Shown: positions 26,212-38,389 of the stretch, in pieces
Numbering within the stretch: position 1 is the stretch's first letter
How the letters are laid out: each line of letters begins with the position of its first letter
Assembly (NCBI RefSeq): GCF_949628215.1
Contig: NC_134279.1
Coordinates: forward strand, 81,027,330-81,091,329
Source of the DNA: Phalacrocorax aristotelis
Taxonomy: Eukaryota; Chordata; Aves; Suliformes; Phalacrocoracidae
DNA length: 64,000 nt
Direction: 5' to 3'
Notes under the pieces: generated by a model
Database searches by the model: none
What the model was told of the DNA's origin: nothing
Seen by the model: the letters and a program-made list of their open reading frames with translations, nothing else
Program-made: the position numbers and the translations under genes

Positions 26212-26880
26212 AACAGAACCACAGAGTGGTTGAGGTGGGAAGGGACCTCCGGAGACCATCGGGTCCAACCCCTGCTCCACCAGGGCCACCCAGAGCCGGC
26301 TGCCCACGACCGTGTCCAGGTGGCTTTGGAATATCTCCAAGGATGGAGACTCCACAGCCTCCCCCAGCAACCTGTGCCAGTGCTCAGTCACCAAAACAGG
26401 CAACCAGTGTTTCCTGATGTTCAGAGGGACCCTCCTGTGTCTCCGTTTGTGCCCATGGTCCCTGGCCCTGGGTCATGGGCACCACTGGAAATAGCCCGGC
26501 TCCATCCTCTTTGCACCCTCCCCTCGGGTATCTGTGGACACCGATGAGACCCCCCGCAGCCTTCCCTCCTCCAGCTGAGCAGTCCCAGCCCTCTCAGCCT
26601 TTCCCCATGCCACAGACGCTCCAGTCCCTTCCCCATCTCCGCGGCCCTGTGCCGGACTCGCTCCAGTATGCCCGTGCCTCTCTCGCACTGGGGAGCCCAG
26701 CACTGGCCACAGCGCTCCAGGGGCGGCCTCCCCAGCGCCGGGCAGAGGGGAAGGGTCCCCTGCCTCGACCTGGGGGCAACGCTCTGTCTGACGCAGCCCA
26801 GGACACCGCCGGCCCTCTGCGCCGCAAGGGCACGTTGCTGGCCCAAGGTCAAACCCAGGGTGAAGCCAATCCTGGAAGGG
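26212..26880 (-). mobile_element. CR1 LINE 3' fragment, minus strand
   Basis: Read on the minus strand from about 26880, this encodes the C-terminal region of CR1 ORF2 (AGGVLGCVRQSVAPRSRQGT, then the LPLCPALGRPPLERC block, then ERLRGLGLLSW). It runs into the 3' untranslated region, with the element's 3' terminus at about 26212 (AACCACAGAGTGGTTGAGGT on the plus strand). A minus frame of 156 codons (26421-26891) stays open through most of it, so this copy is less decayed than its neighbours. It is rich in CpG. The 5' part is missing. Confidence 0.92.
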
Positions 26881-28151
26881 CAAGAAGGCATGAGCTGGTC
26901 AGGGCAGGGGGTGGGGGCTGATCACTTTGGAGGGAGGGAGAGGAAACCTTCACATAAAGAAGACAGCCAAGAAGATGCCAAACCTTCCCCTTCTGTGCAG
27001 CCTCACCACCCCTCCGCCCATCACTCGATGCTTCTGATAACATCCTCAACCGGGCATGGGAATTCAGGGGCAGGAAGGCTGCTTACTGGCAATCTTTCCC
27101 CTCCTGACTCCTCCAGGTCCAACTCCAGGGTGGGCACAAAAGGCCAGCCAAGGCTCAGACTCCACCTGGCAAAGCCCTCTGGGGCTCAGGGATGGTGCAC
27201 TCACACAGGCTCGTTTTCCCTTTGACCTGGGATGCCCAGGCATCAGACATTGCAGGTGGGACATCAAAGCAGGTAGGTCAATGCGGTGGACATTGACAGA
27301 CCTCACAGACACTGTCCAAGGGGATGCATGTCCGCTCTTGGCCTTCTCCAGCCGGCTCTCACAACACTATGTGTTAAACCACCTTCATCATCAACTTAGC
27401 AGATGTCACTAGACTTTGCTCTGAAGTGGCTGAGAAGCAGGAACACCTCTTCTCCATCCCCCTCAAGTAAGAGGCAGCTATGGAGAAACAGTGACCGCTG
27501 GGAGGGAGGTCATCTTAAACGGCCCCAGCAAGACTCGACAGCACATGGAGGTACCCATGGGGCTGCTCTGGAGATGATGCACACAGGGCTCTTCAAGGTA
27601 ACTCACGTATACCCATCAGCACCCATACTGTACCTCAGCACTGCACTGGCCTGCAAGCAGCAAACAGTTCTGTGGCCCCTGTGCTTTAGGAAGACAAAAG
27701 AATGGGTTCAAATGACAGTGATGTTTGGGCTCAGCCCTGCCCTTTCCTCTTTCCCTGGGGAAAAATGAACTCAGCTCGCAGGTGCTCTAGGGCCTTGCTG
27801 AAAGGAAGGGACTTTATTTGAAAGACCAGCAAAACCAAAGTAAATCAGGTAACATTGAGTACCCTGCAGTATGAACTGCTCCTGGTCCTTCTAATGACTC
27901 CATCTTGGCCAGCAGCAATGTCCTGGCTTTTCAGTAAGGGCCTTCATAGCAGACTGACCCCGGCCTTGTTCTCCTGCTGACAGGAGACTCCATAGACTCC
28001 CCTGTTGTTCTTGCTTGAGTTGCAAATCCAGGGTGAAAGCAACTATCCCAGATTAGGGTCACCACCCCACTGAGACCTACTCATTTGGCCCACAGTTTTG
28101 TACTTTATCACTGTCACAAACTTCCTTCCACCTCCCTCTCCTTTTTCACAG

Positions 28152-28362
28152 GTATCATTTTGAGCTGAGACCATTCATCCTCCTCTCTGGTGGCAGTCAC
28201 TGGTTCTGTGGGCTGTACCACATATGGGAACACTGCAAGATGCTTGGCCATCAAATACATAAGGAATTTGGCCATCAGGAGATAAGTCGACTGCACCCAG
28301 TAATACCTCTCTTGTTTTCCCATGGACATATTGATGATGGTGAGATGCCAGATTTTACCTGA
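28152..28362 (+). other. Weak candidate terminal exon
   Basis: A strong acceptor-like sequence (a pyrimidine run ending CTTTTTCACAG at 28151) is followed by a frame beginning YHFELRPFILLSGG. It stays open for 69 codons to a TGA at 28360-28362. The same span is also open on the minus strand (28114-28452, 112 codons), so at least one of the two frames is accidental, and both may be. I recognise no protein family, and third-position base use shows no clear bias. It may be an exon of an unannotated transcript or simply chance. Confidence 0.15.
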
Positions 28363-29860
28363 AGCAGCACAGGACGTGGTTGTACCTGGTGTTTCCCCAG
28401 GCAATTTTTCACCTCTGAGAGGGATGGAAGACCCACCGGGACACACTGACAATCTGGCAGTGCAGGATTGGGAAGATCAGGTTTGCCCACAGCTACACGC
28501 AGCTGGGTCATCCACTGCAGTGCTTTGAAGCCTCTCTGCACACCCTTCTTCAGAGACCTCCTGGTCAACCCAGCCCGAACCTCCAAAAAATTGGCTGCTG
28601 CTTCTCTCCCACAGCTCCTGAGCCCAGCTCAAGTTTCTTGGCTGGCTGGCTGGGAGTTGACGGGTTGCTGCGGGTCCTGGATGCTTTTTTAGTGACAGTG
28701 GCTCCAGCTGGTCTGCCTGTGCTAAGGAGAGTTGGTAGGGGAGGGAGTAGGAAAATAGCATAGGAAAAAGATGTGACTGCGGCTCTGTTTTGTAATCCAA
28801 GGGGGCTCTGGTTTTAATCTAGCTTGGGAAAACCCTGAGGGATGTCTCTGCAAGGAAAATAAAGAGAGAGAGCACTGAGTTGTCAAGGTCAACTGGCTCC
28901 TTGTGTTTCGAGAAAGGGCAGGAGTTGAGACAGGGTTGAACCACAGACAAGACTCTACCCATGCTGCAAGGCGAAAGCAAGCCCAAGGCGGACTCCTGCA
29001 GACTGAAAGCACAACCCACGCTATTTCCATCATGCTGTGGGTGAACCAAGGCCAGGACAGTCCCTATGGATATGCTGTGCTGGTCACTCACCCCAGCTTC
29101 AACCTCTGCCCTCCAGCCTGGATGAGCAAGACCCTGCACACCATTAACGCACCAAGGTCTGGAGGACCCAGAGCCTGGCTGAAGTTTGGCCCAACAGCAC
29201 ATTTACGTGCCAGCAAGGGGGAAGGTGGCAAAGCATGGGAAAGACACTCTTCACTACCAGCGCAGACAGGCTGAGAGTTGCATCAATTTACCACTACGGT
29301 TCCCCTCATGAAGATGTCACTGCCCAGGAAGAAATGTGCTTCCATCAGTGCAGCACATCCCTTCCCAGGCAAGACATATCATTGTGCTTGTAGCAATGCG
29401 GCACTCCCACAAGGAGAAGTCATGTAAGGAACAGGTCTGAGGGCAGTAAATCCTTTGAAACCCAATCTTCATACAGAAATTGGGGGACCTCAGAGCCCAC
29501 CCAAGGTCCCCGCCTCCCCACTTCACATCCAGGCGAGATCCTGGCTGGCATCAGCCCCTTCCCCACTATGTAGTGCTTGCCATGCAAGTAAAGTCCTACA
29601 GGGCTTCAAATCAACCAGCCTCCACTCAGTCTCATGTCAAGGGCTGGGACACTTCTTCCTGGCCCAAAGGGAGGTTTTGGGCCACCCAGGAGCTTTCATC
29701 CTGCTTGGTTCTGTCCTTTCCCCACCCTAGTCTAGTCACAAGCCAAGGATATAACTGGGAAGCCATGCACACATACCCATGCCTCTGCAACCCTTGGCCC
29801 CACGGGGCTCTGCCCACTGCCTCCAGGCTTTGCCAGTCAGGAATATTTGGACAGATCTGT

Positions 29861-29892
29861 CTTCCTCCCCCCCTCCCCCCCCCCCCCCCCCC
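29861..29892 (+). repeat. Poly-C tract
   Basis: A C-rich run with an uninterrupted stretch of 18 C at 29875-29892, preceded by C7 after a T. The minus strand is poly-G. It is a simple repeat with no coding role seen, and its length is likely to be variable and error-prone in assembly. Confidence 0.9.
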
Positions 29893-30921
29893 GAAAATTA
29901 CAGAAGTATAGGTATATAACTCAGCAGGATTCATTGCCTTTCCCAGCCAACAGTTTGGGGTGTTTTACCTCCCTGGGAGAAGGATTCAAAGCTCAACCTT
30001 TCCGTTAAGACACACAGACCTTTTCCTTCCCAGATCAGGGGTATTTGCAGGGCCTCTTACTCCCACCATCCCCATATCCCCATATAAGTCCTTGGCAATG
30101 GGTGGGCAGGCCTCCTCCATCCCACAAGCACCAGCCTTCTCTCCAACAACAGACGATGCTGGAGGAGACTCATCACATGGCAGAGATGCTGTCCATACGG
30201 AGCCCACCCTCTCAGAAATCATGTCCCAAGCCATTTTTTTTTCCCCTGGGCCAAGCTCCAATTGTATTTTCCCCACCTCATGGGGTCAAATGGAGAGGGG
30301 GAGGAAGGTAAAATGTTAAAGAAGTGAAGCAGGAGACCTCTGGGACCTCCCTGCAGCTTGGAAGGAGAGGGAAGGAGGGAGCTGAAATCAGACACTGGAT
30401 CTTTCCATAACGAAATGGCCCAACACTGCCAAGAAGGTTTTTTCCACTGTACAGCTACTATAGGGTTGATGACAGGAAAGTTAATTATATCAACATCCTG
30501 TTTACCCAGCAGTGTGGAACAGGAGCCCAGATATACTTGGGCTGTGAGGGCATACTCTGATCCGGTTGCATGAAAGAAAAATCTCAGCCATGCGTCTGGG
30601 TCATTTTCTTCTGCAGGTGAAGTGCTACCTGCTCCCACTGCCCCAAACCATTGTTGGTTTGCCCAGAGAGATCCTGGAAAGCAAATCATGCAACCTCTAC
30701 CTTGTTCAGTACTGCTGAGAATGGCTCAGAGAGCTGAGAAATTGCTTACCCTGCTCTTGTTGGAGTACATGGGGTTTATTTAAACCCCTGTGGGTTCCTG
30801 CTAACCCTGCAGCAAGCCCCAGCCCAAAGCCTGGGAGGGAGCGTTTGCGGGAACACCCTGACCAAGCAGGATTTTGCAGAAGAAGCAGAACTCCCAATAA
30901 AAATCACCCAGCAAGTCAGGG

Positions 30922-30950
30922 CGCCTTGCCTCAGTTTCCCTCTCTGTCAG
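30922..30950 (+). repeat. Possible MIR-type SINE relic
   Basis: GCCTCAGTTTCCCTCTCTGT matches the conserved 3' block of MIR-like SINEs on the plus strand. Only about 25 bases are recognisable. Confidence 0.28.
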
Positions 30951-31744
30951 AGCTCTATCTAACGCTCCGGTGCCCTTTTCCCACCCCCTCCTTTGCCCCA
31001 CACCTTACATTTCTGGCTGGCAGGCAGCTGGGTGTGCTGGCAGGGTCCTCTCCAGACTTGGTTTCCACCAGATTGCTCCACATCAGCCATGGCCCCTCTG
31101 CTCATCTGCTGCTGTCCTACACTTTTTTGACATCTCCCATCACTTCACTTTTCCTGTTAAGTCTGAAATATCATGGGACAGCCCAGGGACAGCAGGGCTG
31201 GAGGAAGGAGGAGGCCACAAGCAATGAGCCTTCTCCATCATCCACTCATGGGCATGTTGCCACCATGCCCTGCACTTAAAGACCTTGAGCTTGTTATGGG
31301 TTATGGAGAGCGCTCACTGGCAGCAGAGCGAGTACCGTTCCATTGGCTTTTCCCCCTCCTGTATCAGCATTTCAAGCACCTGTTAAATGCAAACCCAGAG
31401 AACTTGAATAATTTGTACAAGCCTGGAGAAACCATCCAGGATTGTTGGTTTGGATGTTTGTTAGTTTGGAAACCAACCGGGGCCAGAAAGCGTCCATTTA
31501 TTCTGTCCCTTCTGCTGGCTTAGAAAACTGGAGGAGAAAGCACCTTCTCCTACCCTTTCCTGGCCAACAGAGCCATGGTGTGATGTGGCACAGAGAAAGA
31601 GCTGGAAGGAACAAATTCCTGCGGTAGAGCTAGAGCTGCCAGCAGGCAGGGGATTTGGCACCTGAATGTGGTCCAAGGAAAGTGCGCAGACCTGCCTCCA
31701 GATGTCATAAGCTGCCAGCGTGTTTCGACCTGAGTATCAGAAAT

Positions 31745-31805
31745 CAATAGAATAGATTCATTTCCCTTGGAAGGGACCTACAATGACCATCTAGTCCCAC
31801 TGCCA
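31745..31805 (-). mobile_element. Short CR1 3'-terminal fragment, minus strand
   Basis: About 60 bp resembling the extreme 3' end of CR1 read on the minus strand: AATAGAATAGATTC followed by TTGGAAGGGACCTACAATGA and CATCTAGTCCCACTGCC. It is very short and diverged, and the family assignment rests on this one block. Confidence 0.6.
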
Positions 31806-32324
31806 TATGGTATTGAGGAAGCTAAGAGAGAAAGAGATGGAGATCCACATCGGATCTGAATTTACTCAAAGCTCCAGAGGGCTCAGCGGAGTTTGGGGTT
31901 GGGCTGGCCCTGGTGAGAGCCCATCGGGTGGGCAATGGTCTTTGTAGATACCCTTTAACGCCTTCAGCCTTTCTTTACAGGTGAGGTGGTCAGGACCCTA
32001 GCCATAATGGGGGAGTAAAACAAAGCTGCTGGACTGCCTTCCATGGCAAATCAAGGCAAGGTCCCATCACCTCTTAGTGATCCTTCAGCATTTCTGGTGA
32101 GGGCTATGTCATTAACCGTGACCCCCTGGTACTGTTCCAAAGTACAGTTACCTCCAGGTGCCTTCAGATCCTGCCACAATTTCCAAGGATTGTGCAAAAG
32201 CCAAAATGTGGCACGGTGGTGTGGGGCACAGATGAATGGTCAGATATCCCCCATCGGATGGGCTGCCTTTCAGCAGCCAGCGTGCGATAATCACCTTTGC
32301 ATTGACATCTAGATATCCTTGAAT
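31806..32324. other. Short spacer, nothing recognised
   Basis: No gene or known repeat is seen. A combined acceptor/donor-like word (TTTCTTTACAG/GTGAGG, about 31971-31986) occurs without an exon between the two signals. Confidence 0.4.
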
Positions 32325-32837
32325 GCTGGGCTCAGGTTTGGGCCCCTCGGGACAAGAAGGCCCTTGAGGGGCTGGAGCGTGTCCAGAGAAGGGCAGCGGG
32401 GCTGGGGCAGGGTCTGGAGCACAAGTGTGCTGGGGGGCGGCTGAGGGAGCTGGGGGGGTTTAGCCTGGAGAAGAGGGGGCTGAGGGGAGCCCTTCTCGCT
32501 CTCTGCAGCTGCCTGAGAGGGGCTGGAGTGAGGGGGGGGTCGGTCTCTGCTCCCAAGTCACCAGTGACAGGGCGAGAGGGAACGGCCTCAGGCTGTGTCA
32601 GGGGAGGTTTAGGTTGGAGATGAGGGAAAATGCCTTCCCTGCCAGAGGGGTCAGGCCCTGGCACAGGCTGCCCAGGGAGGGGGGGGAGTCACCATCCCTG
32701 GAGGTATTTAAAAGACATGTAGATGTGGTGTTTGGGGACATGGTTTAGTGGGGGACTTGGCAGTGCTGGGTTAATGGTTGGACTCAATGATCTTAAAGGT
32801 CTTTTATAACCTAAATGATTCTATGATTCTGTGACCC
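32325..32837 (+). mobile_element. CR1 LINE 3' fragment
   Basis: About 510 bp of CR1, starting in the segment for the ORF2 C-terminus (GGGACAAGAAGGCCCTTGAG, 32349-32368). It passes through the GGTTTAGCCTGGAGAAGAGG block (32457-32476) and the untranslated GTTTAGGTTGGAGATGAGGG stretch, and ends in ATGATTCTATGATTCTGTG. The 3' untranslated sequence (GGTTGGACTCAATGATCTTA) matches the subfamily of the 48.4-48.7 kb copy. It is 5'-truncated and non-coding now. Confidence 0.93.
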
Positions 32838-34071
32838 TCACAATCATTCATTTCCAAAGAAACAAGATTCAAGGTCCACCTCTCAGCCTAGTCTGAGTAA
32901 AGTCAAGTCTGTTTTAAGGATTTTGTTCCCCTTGTCAAAGGAAGACCCAGTCCTAATTAATGTTAGGCCAAATGCCATGGCCAAGACTTCAGGAGACCAC
33001 TCTTGTTGCCAAATCCTCTTCCTTCCTTCCTTTATGTCAGCTGCAAAACTAAACTGACCATGGTTTTTTCCAGACCTAATTATAAATTAGCAAACCTACC
33101 CAGGTGTATTCGTTGTCCTGCAACGCAGAAATCTCAATGTAAAACACCATGGCCCACCATTTCAAACTTCTCTCAAGCCCTCATTCATTAAGGCTGCCTA
33201 AGAGAAGGGAGAGGTCACTCCTCCAGCCCTGTGACACCTCATGGGGTACCAAAATTGTCTGAATCAAGAACATGAATCACAGAGCCTGGCAGTCCCAGCA
33301 GCTGCCCACCAGTGACACTGGGCCCTGGAGAAGCTCAGGTCACCATCTGCAAGGGATTGGCTGATATGACAGAGGACCAAAGGGACATGCACACCCTTCC
33401 AGAGCTTCTGGAGACCAAGAGCTAAGATAGCACTATGAGTCTGTGCCTGCACCAGTGTCCTACATGAGCCACTGCACCCTAATGTAACAGGGTCTGGCTC
33501 AGACTGCCTTTTCCACTTATAAGTGTGGATTTCAGCAGCCACAAGAACTCACGAATTTGGCAAATTGCTCTGGCCAGAGGAAAAAAAGGAAAAAAAAATA
33601 CACAAAAGTGGGGGGTTGTTCAGAAAAGTCAACATCTGCCACAGCATATTCACACCAGCAGTACTAAATCAAAACAGAGTTAAGGCTAGAAACAAAAACA
33701 AAGCAACTTTCTTGTTTTGGGTCAGATTTCCTTGTTTTTTCCAGTCTCTGTTTTCAGTGGAGGGGGTTCTTCTGTTTATTTACTTCATTTGACTCAGCCC
33801 AAAAATTCCCTTTGATTTTTTCAGTGCAAGCCCAAGGCAAAACTCAGTTATTTGCACAGCTGCCTGCACGCCCCGCTGCAGAGCACGAGCCCCTCGTGTT
33901 GGAGGGCAAAAGGACGGCCACTCACTGTCAACCTAAAAGTACCACACAAGAGGTCCTGTGGCAGAGGAGCGGGAGGGACGGCCACAGCACAGCTCAGCCT
34001 TTCCCTTGTCCTCCAGCGTCCCTGAGCACCGCGCAGCACCGTGCAAAGACAGGAGCACGGTGAATTAATAA
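32838..34071. other. Single-copy DNA, nothing recognised
   Basis: No gene is seen. The composition is AT-leaning around 33000-33160 and 33580-33800, with A-rich runs (AAAAAAAGGAAAAAAAAT near 33583). Frames are short and overlap on both strands. Confidence 0.45.
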
Positions 34072-34262
34072 AATCATGGCATGGTTTGGGTTGGGAGGGA
34101 CCTTTAAAGGTGATCCAGTCCAACCCCCTGCCGTGAGCAGGGACATCTTCAACTAGATCAGGTTTCTTAGAGCCCCGTCCAACCTGGCTTTCAATGTTTC
34201 CAGGGATGGGGCATCGACCTCCTCTCAGGGCAACCTGTGCCTGTGTTCTCCGCACCCTCTCC
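34072..34262 (-). mobile_element. CR1 LINE 3' fragment, minus strand
   Basis: About 190 bp of the CR1 3' end on the minus strand: ATCATGGCATGGTTTGGGTT at the terminus (left), then the GCAGGGACATCTTCAACTAG block also seen in the 13.6 kb copy, which belongs to the same or a close subfamily. It is truncated on the right at about 34262. Confidence 0.9.
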
Positions 34263-35870
34263 TTGATGCGACAAAAGCCACCAGAAGCAATGGCTGTTCA
34301 GCTAAAAGAAAAAGCAAGGTTCACATCTGCAGAAATAATTACAGAACAAATTTAATTAAGAGTTTTGTGAGCAGCAGGATCCTGGTTCTCTCCAGCCAAG
34401 GTCTGGGAAGGCACAAACCCCATCTAGGCACACTGGTAGAGAATTAGCATGGACAGCCCCAAACTTCACGTCTGAGAGCAAAGAGGCTGGGACAAGTCCA
34501 GCTTTTCCTCTTCCAGCTCTCAGTCCAAACGTGCTCCCGTCCTGCAGGAGAGAGCGTGGTAAGGAAGAGCCATCATCCTATGGCAAAGCAATGTCAAAGT
34601 CAAGTTTAACACAAACCCAGACTCTTCAGGAGCCCCACCTGCCTCTCAGCTCAGGGTGGAGGAAGAGAAGGAGAGGGAGGGTTTCTCGGTTACATCTCTG
34701 GTGGGCAGCCTCTGCCCCATTTCCCCAAAGGCAGTGGTGGGGGATTTTAAAGGTTCACATTTCAGGGGTCAGTTCCAGTAAAGGAATATCAGGCCTTGTT
34801 AATATTTTAAAATGAACTGGGTGAGTCAATGCATTTCTTGGGAAAAGCAAGCTGGGCAATCACATTGAAACTTTCCATATGTACCTGAGGTGCAGTCCCA
34901 GCGTGAGAAGCAAAATGTTTCATAGAGAAAAAAAGGAGATAAAATGAAGAACCAGATGCTCTAGTGAGGGTCACAGTCTCTGTACTCAACCTTGCCTACC
35001 ACTACAGTCCCATCCTACCACTGCAGGAGATGGATTAGGACACCAGGGCTTAGTTGAATAGTGTAGGTGCCCAACGGATCCCACTTGGGATTGGGATATC
35101 CCACCCGCCTCCAGCTGCTGTTCCAGAAGAGCCCCAGTCTCTTGGAGGTCCTCTGCTAAATCTACCAGCCCCATGGAGATGTCCCAGGTGCCCCAGGGCA
35201 CTGCCCCAGAGAGCAATGTGTCCTCTGCTGGACGGAGCCTTAGGGAGGGAGGGAGCACTGGAGCCATAAAATGCACTGGGACTGAAAAGGAATTTCAGGA
35301 AGACATAAAGAATGTCAGGGCAGCTGCATACAGCCCTTTCTCCCTTTCCCCTGGTGGAGCATTGCAGGAAGGAGCAGCCTTGCTATGCCAGGAGGAGGTT
35401 GCAACGGGCACGTGGCCAAGGGAGGCGAGTTTGCTGCCAGCCAAGGACAAGATCTGCTCAAGGACAGAACCCCATCCTTGGCAAGTACTGCCGGTACAGT
35501 GGACGCAAGGACCTTCCCCCTCCTCCGACTTTCAGGGCCCCCTCTGATGCACGAGGAACGAAACAGCTGCAGAAAACAGCTGGAAACTTCCCTCCCCACC
35601 CAACAGGGGCAAAACATTTTTTTTCTCCTAACTCAATCTTGCTGAGCTATTTTAGCTGAAACTTTCCAAAAACATTTCAGCCTGGAGGCAGCCAGCCAGC
35701 CTGAAGAAAAAGTAGAGTCTGGCAGAGTTATCAGTAATTAAAGGCAAAGTTTTAAAATAATAGGAAACAAGGCCCATGCTAATGATAGATACCAGCTTCC
35801 CCTTTAGACAGGCAGCACCTTACTGACCATGGAAATAAAGCTGCCCTGGGGCACTGAAAGGGAGTGAGTT
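34263..35870. other. Single-copy DNA, nothing recognised
   Basis: No gene is seen. Open frames up to about 124 codons overlap each other at 35173-35659 on both strands without known motifs. Confidence 0.45.
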
Positions 35871-35902
<32 letters not shown>

Positions 35903-35914
35903 ATGGATGGATGG
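35871..35914 (+). repeat. (GGAT)n microsatellite
   Basis: Eleven consecutive four-base units of ATGG type, with one variant (ACGG) in the second unit. It is a typical avian tetranucleotide microsatellite and likely polymorphic. Confidence 0.97.
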
Positions 35915-38159
35915 AGCAAAGTGGTACAAAAACAGACAACCATTCCCCACACAAGACAGAGGGGAGGATATTCTTCATGTCCTCCAAATAAAGCCCTGTA
36001 AGCAGAACGACAGCCAGAAGAGGTCCTCTCAGCCCCTTCTCCATGGGCGTCAGGGACACTTCAGGCTGCCCTTCACAGCTGCCCTGCAGCCCATGGTACT
36101 GGTGTCACCGGTTTCATCTCACTGGGAGGAGGGCTGGGGATGCAAAACAATTCATCTCAGAGTTTTCCACTGATATTTGCAGGAGTCCTTGGTCTTCTCC
36201 ACACCATGAGCAGCTCCTGGAGCACCAGGCTGCCCTGAAGGGATGCTTTCTCTGAGCTGCACCTAGAAATAACACATGCCCTTTCATCTCTTGGATCACG
36301 GAAGTGGCATCTCCAGCAGAAGACAAGTCTCTTCCTAAAATAAGAGAGATGCTTTGGGATCTAGCAAGGGGACAGTACTCCCAAATTAATTCAACGCTGC
36401 CTAAACAAAGCTCTGCATGGGTAGCTTGCTGCAAAATACACAAAGCAGTCTTCTTTGCCCTGGGAAATGCAGGCTCCTGACCCACAAGCCCCCAGTATTT
36501 GCTAAGACCACCAAAAGCCTCACCAGGATGCAGTCCCAAATTGCACAGACTGACCTGGGGTTTCCAGCCAGCTCAGGCACTGAACACACGTGGAAACATC
36601 ATTGCAGATTTCTGGGCTTGCTCACGCCAGAGCTGGTGCTCGAGTGAGAAACGGAGCTAGAGGCTGTAATCCAGCGACAGACAGCTGGAGGGTAGCAGAT
36701 TTCCATCGTAACTACAAAACGTCAGAGTTGCAGATACAGCAAAATCTGTGAACAATCTGAAAAACCTGCTTTGGCCAAGAACATTTACATCTCGTTTGGG
36801 AGCAGCAGGACGGACAGACCAACACGTTCAGACCTCAGGGACGTTGACTCAGGAATTCTTGGATTGTTAAAATATCTTGTTTGGGCTTTTTTTTGGTCTG
36901 TCGTCTTGCTTTTGAACCATTAGGTCCTTTCGTTTCAGCTTCCTCTGTGCAGCCGAATGAACCAGACTTTTTTCTTGCACAAAGGTGTATTCACGCAGTA
37001 TTCTTGTGAACACTCACACAAGTCAGAGCAGTAAGAAAAAGCGCCAGAGATCCCAGTCAACAACGAATGTCATCTGTATCCCTGGTGTACTGTTCTTAAT
37101 TAACTTTTATCATAATTTTTCTATTAATTACTTCTATTGCTTTGGTTCCTAAGCTATCCTTTCAACAAGATCACTTTGTGCAAGATGCAGTGCGAAGAAA
37201 AACAGATTCTGGTGCAGAGACATAAGATTTCCACTATGTTTTCAAGCTATATTTCAAGTTTGCACCAAACTTCAAGAATTGGGTGAGATTTCAAACCCTT
37301 GTACTCTTGGACTGGGGAGTGATAGAGAAGCAGGGTCAGCATCCCAAAAGGAACATCTGAAGTATATCCAGCAACAAGCATCTCCCACCAAGGAGCCAGA
37401 AGATGCAACGACAGCTCCGGGCATGATCACTGCCTGCGAGGAGGCACGGTCAATCCCCCACCCCTTCTTGCCCCAATTCCTGTATCCCTCTTCATCAGTG
37501 CAGGAGCGGAGGGGAGGTCTGTTGTAGCTGGGACAGCTGCATCCATCCCTGCAGGTAATCCTGTGGAAAGAAGGGACCACATCTGGGAGAGGAAGGTGGG
37601 CAGGGGAAATGGGGCTGTCAGGATCAAAGCAAATATCCTGTGCCAGCTGCTTCGCAGGCCCTGTGGTGGTCGTGTCCCCACTACGGTTTGATGAGTTCAG
37701 GCTCAGGGCAGAGTGCCATTTTGGGTCCTTTTCTTTAAAAAAAAAAAATTGCTTTAAAGCTCCCTTCTGCAGAAATCTCTTTTCTGTGCCCTTGCTCCCG
37801 TCACTCTCCCTCCCACTTCTGCACTGAGTTGCATGGTCTCTGCAGAGCATGAGTCAACTGCTGAACCCCAACAGCCACCGGCTCCGCTCCCCCAAGGCAT
37901 GAGCCTCCAGAGATGCTTCCCACCGCATGCTCCATCCACGCCAAAGCAGTACCTCCAGCCTGGCACAAGGCATGGGAAGGGGCCAAGACCCAGCACTCTG
38001 AAGGATCTGGAGACCTGGTAAAACCCTGGCTTTGCCAGAAACCCCAAAGCTGGACTTCAGGTTGCAATGGTCACTGGTGCATCACTCCCGCTAACTCCAT
38101 GGTCTCCCCAGCTTGGCCATCATCTCTTTCTGCAGCAGAAGGGGACCCGGGCATGTGGG
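35915..38159. other. Single-copy DNA, AT-rich around 36.8-37.3 kb
   Basis: No gene is recognised. From about 36840 to 37270 the sequence is AT-rich with TTAATTAAC and ATTAATTAC words and forkhead-like TGTTTGG. It could be a conserved regulatory stretch, but that cannot be judged without alignment. An A12 run lies near 37738. Confidence 0.4.
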
Positions 38160-38389
38160 CCTTCAAGAGCCAGATGCTGGCGTGCAGCCCTCCAGCTGGT
38201 TTCTCAGGCTACCTAGTCAATGGAGGCAGCTGGGTCTCCTTCCACCATCCCTGGAGGTCCAACATGGGGTCCTTCAAGAGCCAGCTGCTGGCGTGCAGCC
38301 CTCCAGCTGATTTCTCAGGCTACCTGGTCAATGGAGGCAGCTGGGTCTCCTTCCACCATCCCTGGAGGTCCAACATGGGGTCCTTCAAG
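38160..38389 (+). repeat. Recent tandem duplication, 111-bp unit
   Basis: Unit 1 (38160-38270) and unit 2 (38271-38381) differ at three positions by hand comparison (about 97% identical), and the first 8 bases of the unit recur at 38382-38389. The unit length is exactly 37 codons and the plus frame 37913-38500 stays open through both copies, repeating an SFKSQ...GGSWVSFHHPWRS pattern. The frame has no recognised family and no start or splice support. The duplication is therefore secure but the coding reading is not. Confidence 0.95.

Larger units (their letters stand above)
26881..31744. other. Single-copy DNA, one weak exon candidate
   Basis: No gene is recognised with confidence. The weak candidate at 28152-28362, a poly-C tract at 29861 and a MIR-like stretch at 30922 are listed separately. 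A plausible splice acceptor (TTTTCTTCTGCAG ending about 30617) is followed by a short open frame, but nothing supports an exon there. Confidence 0.45.
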
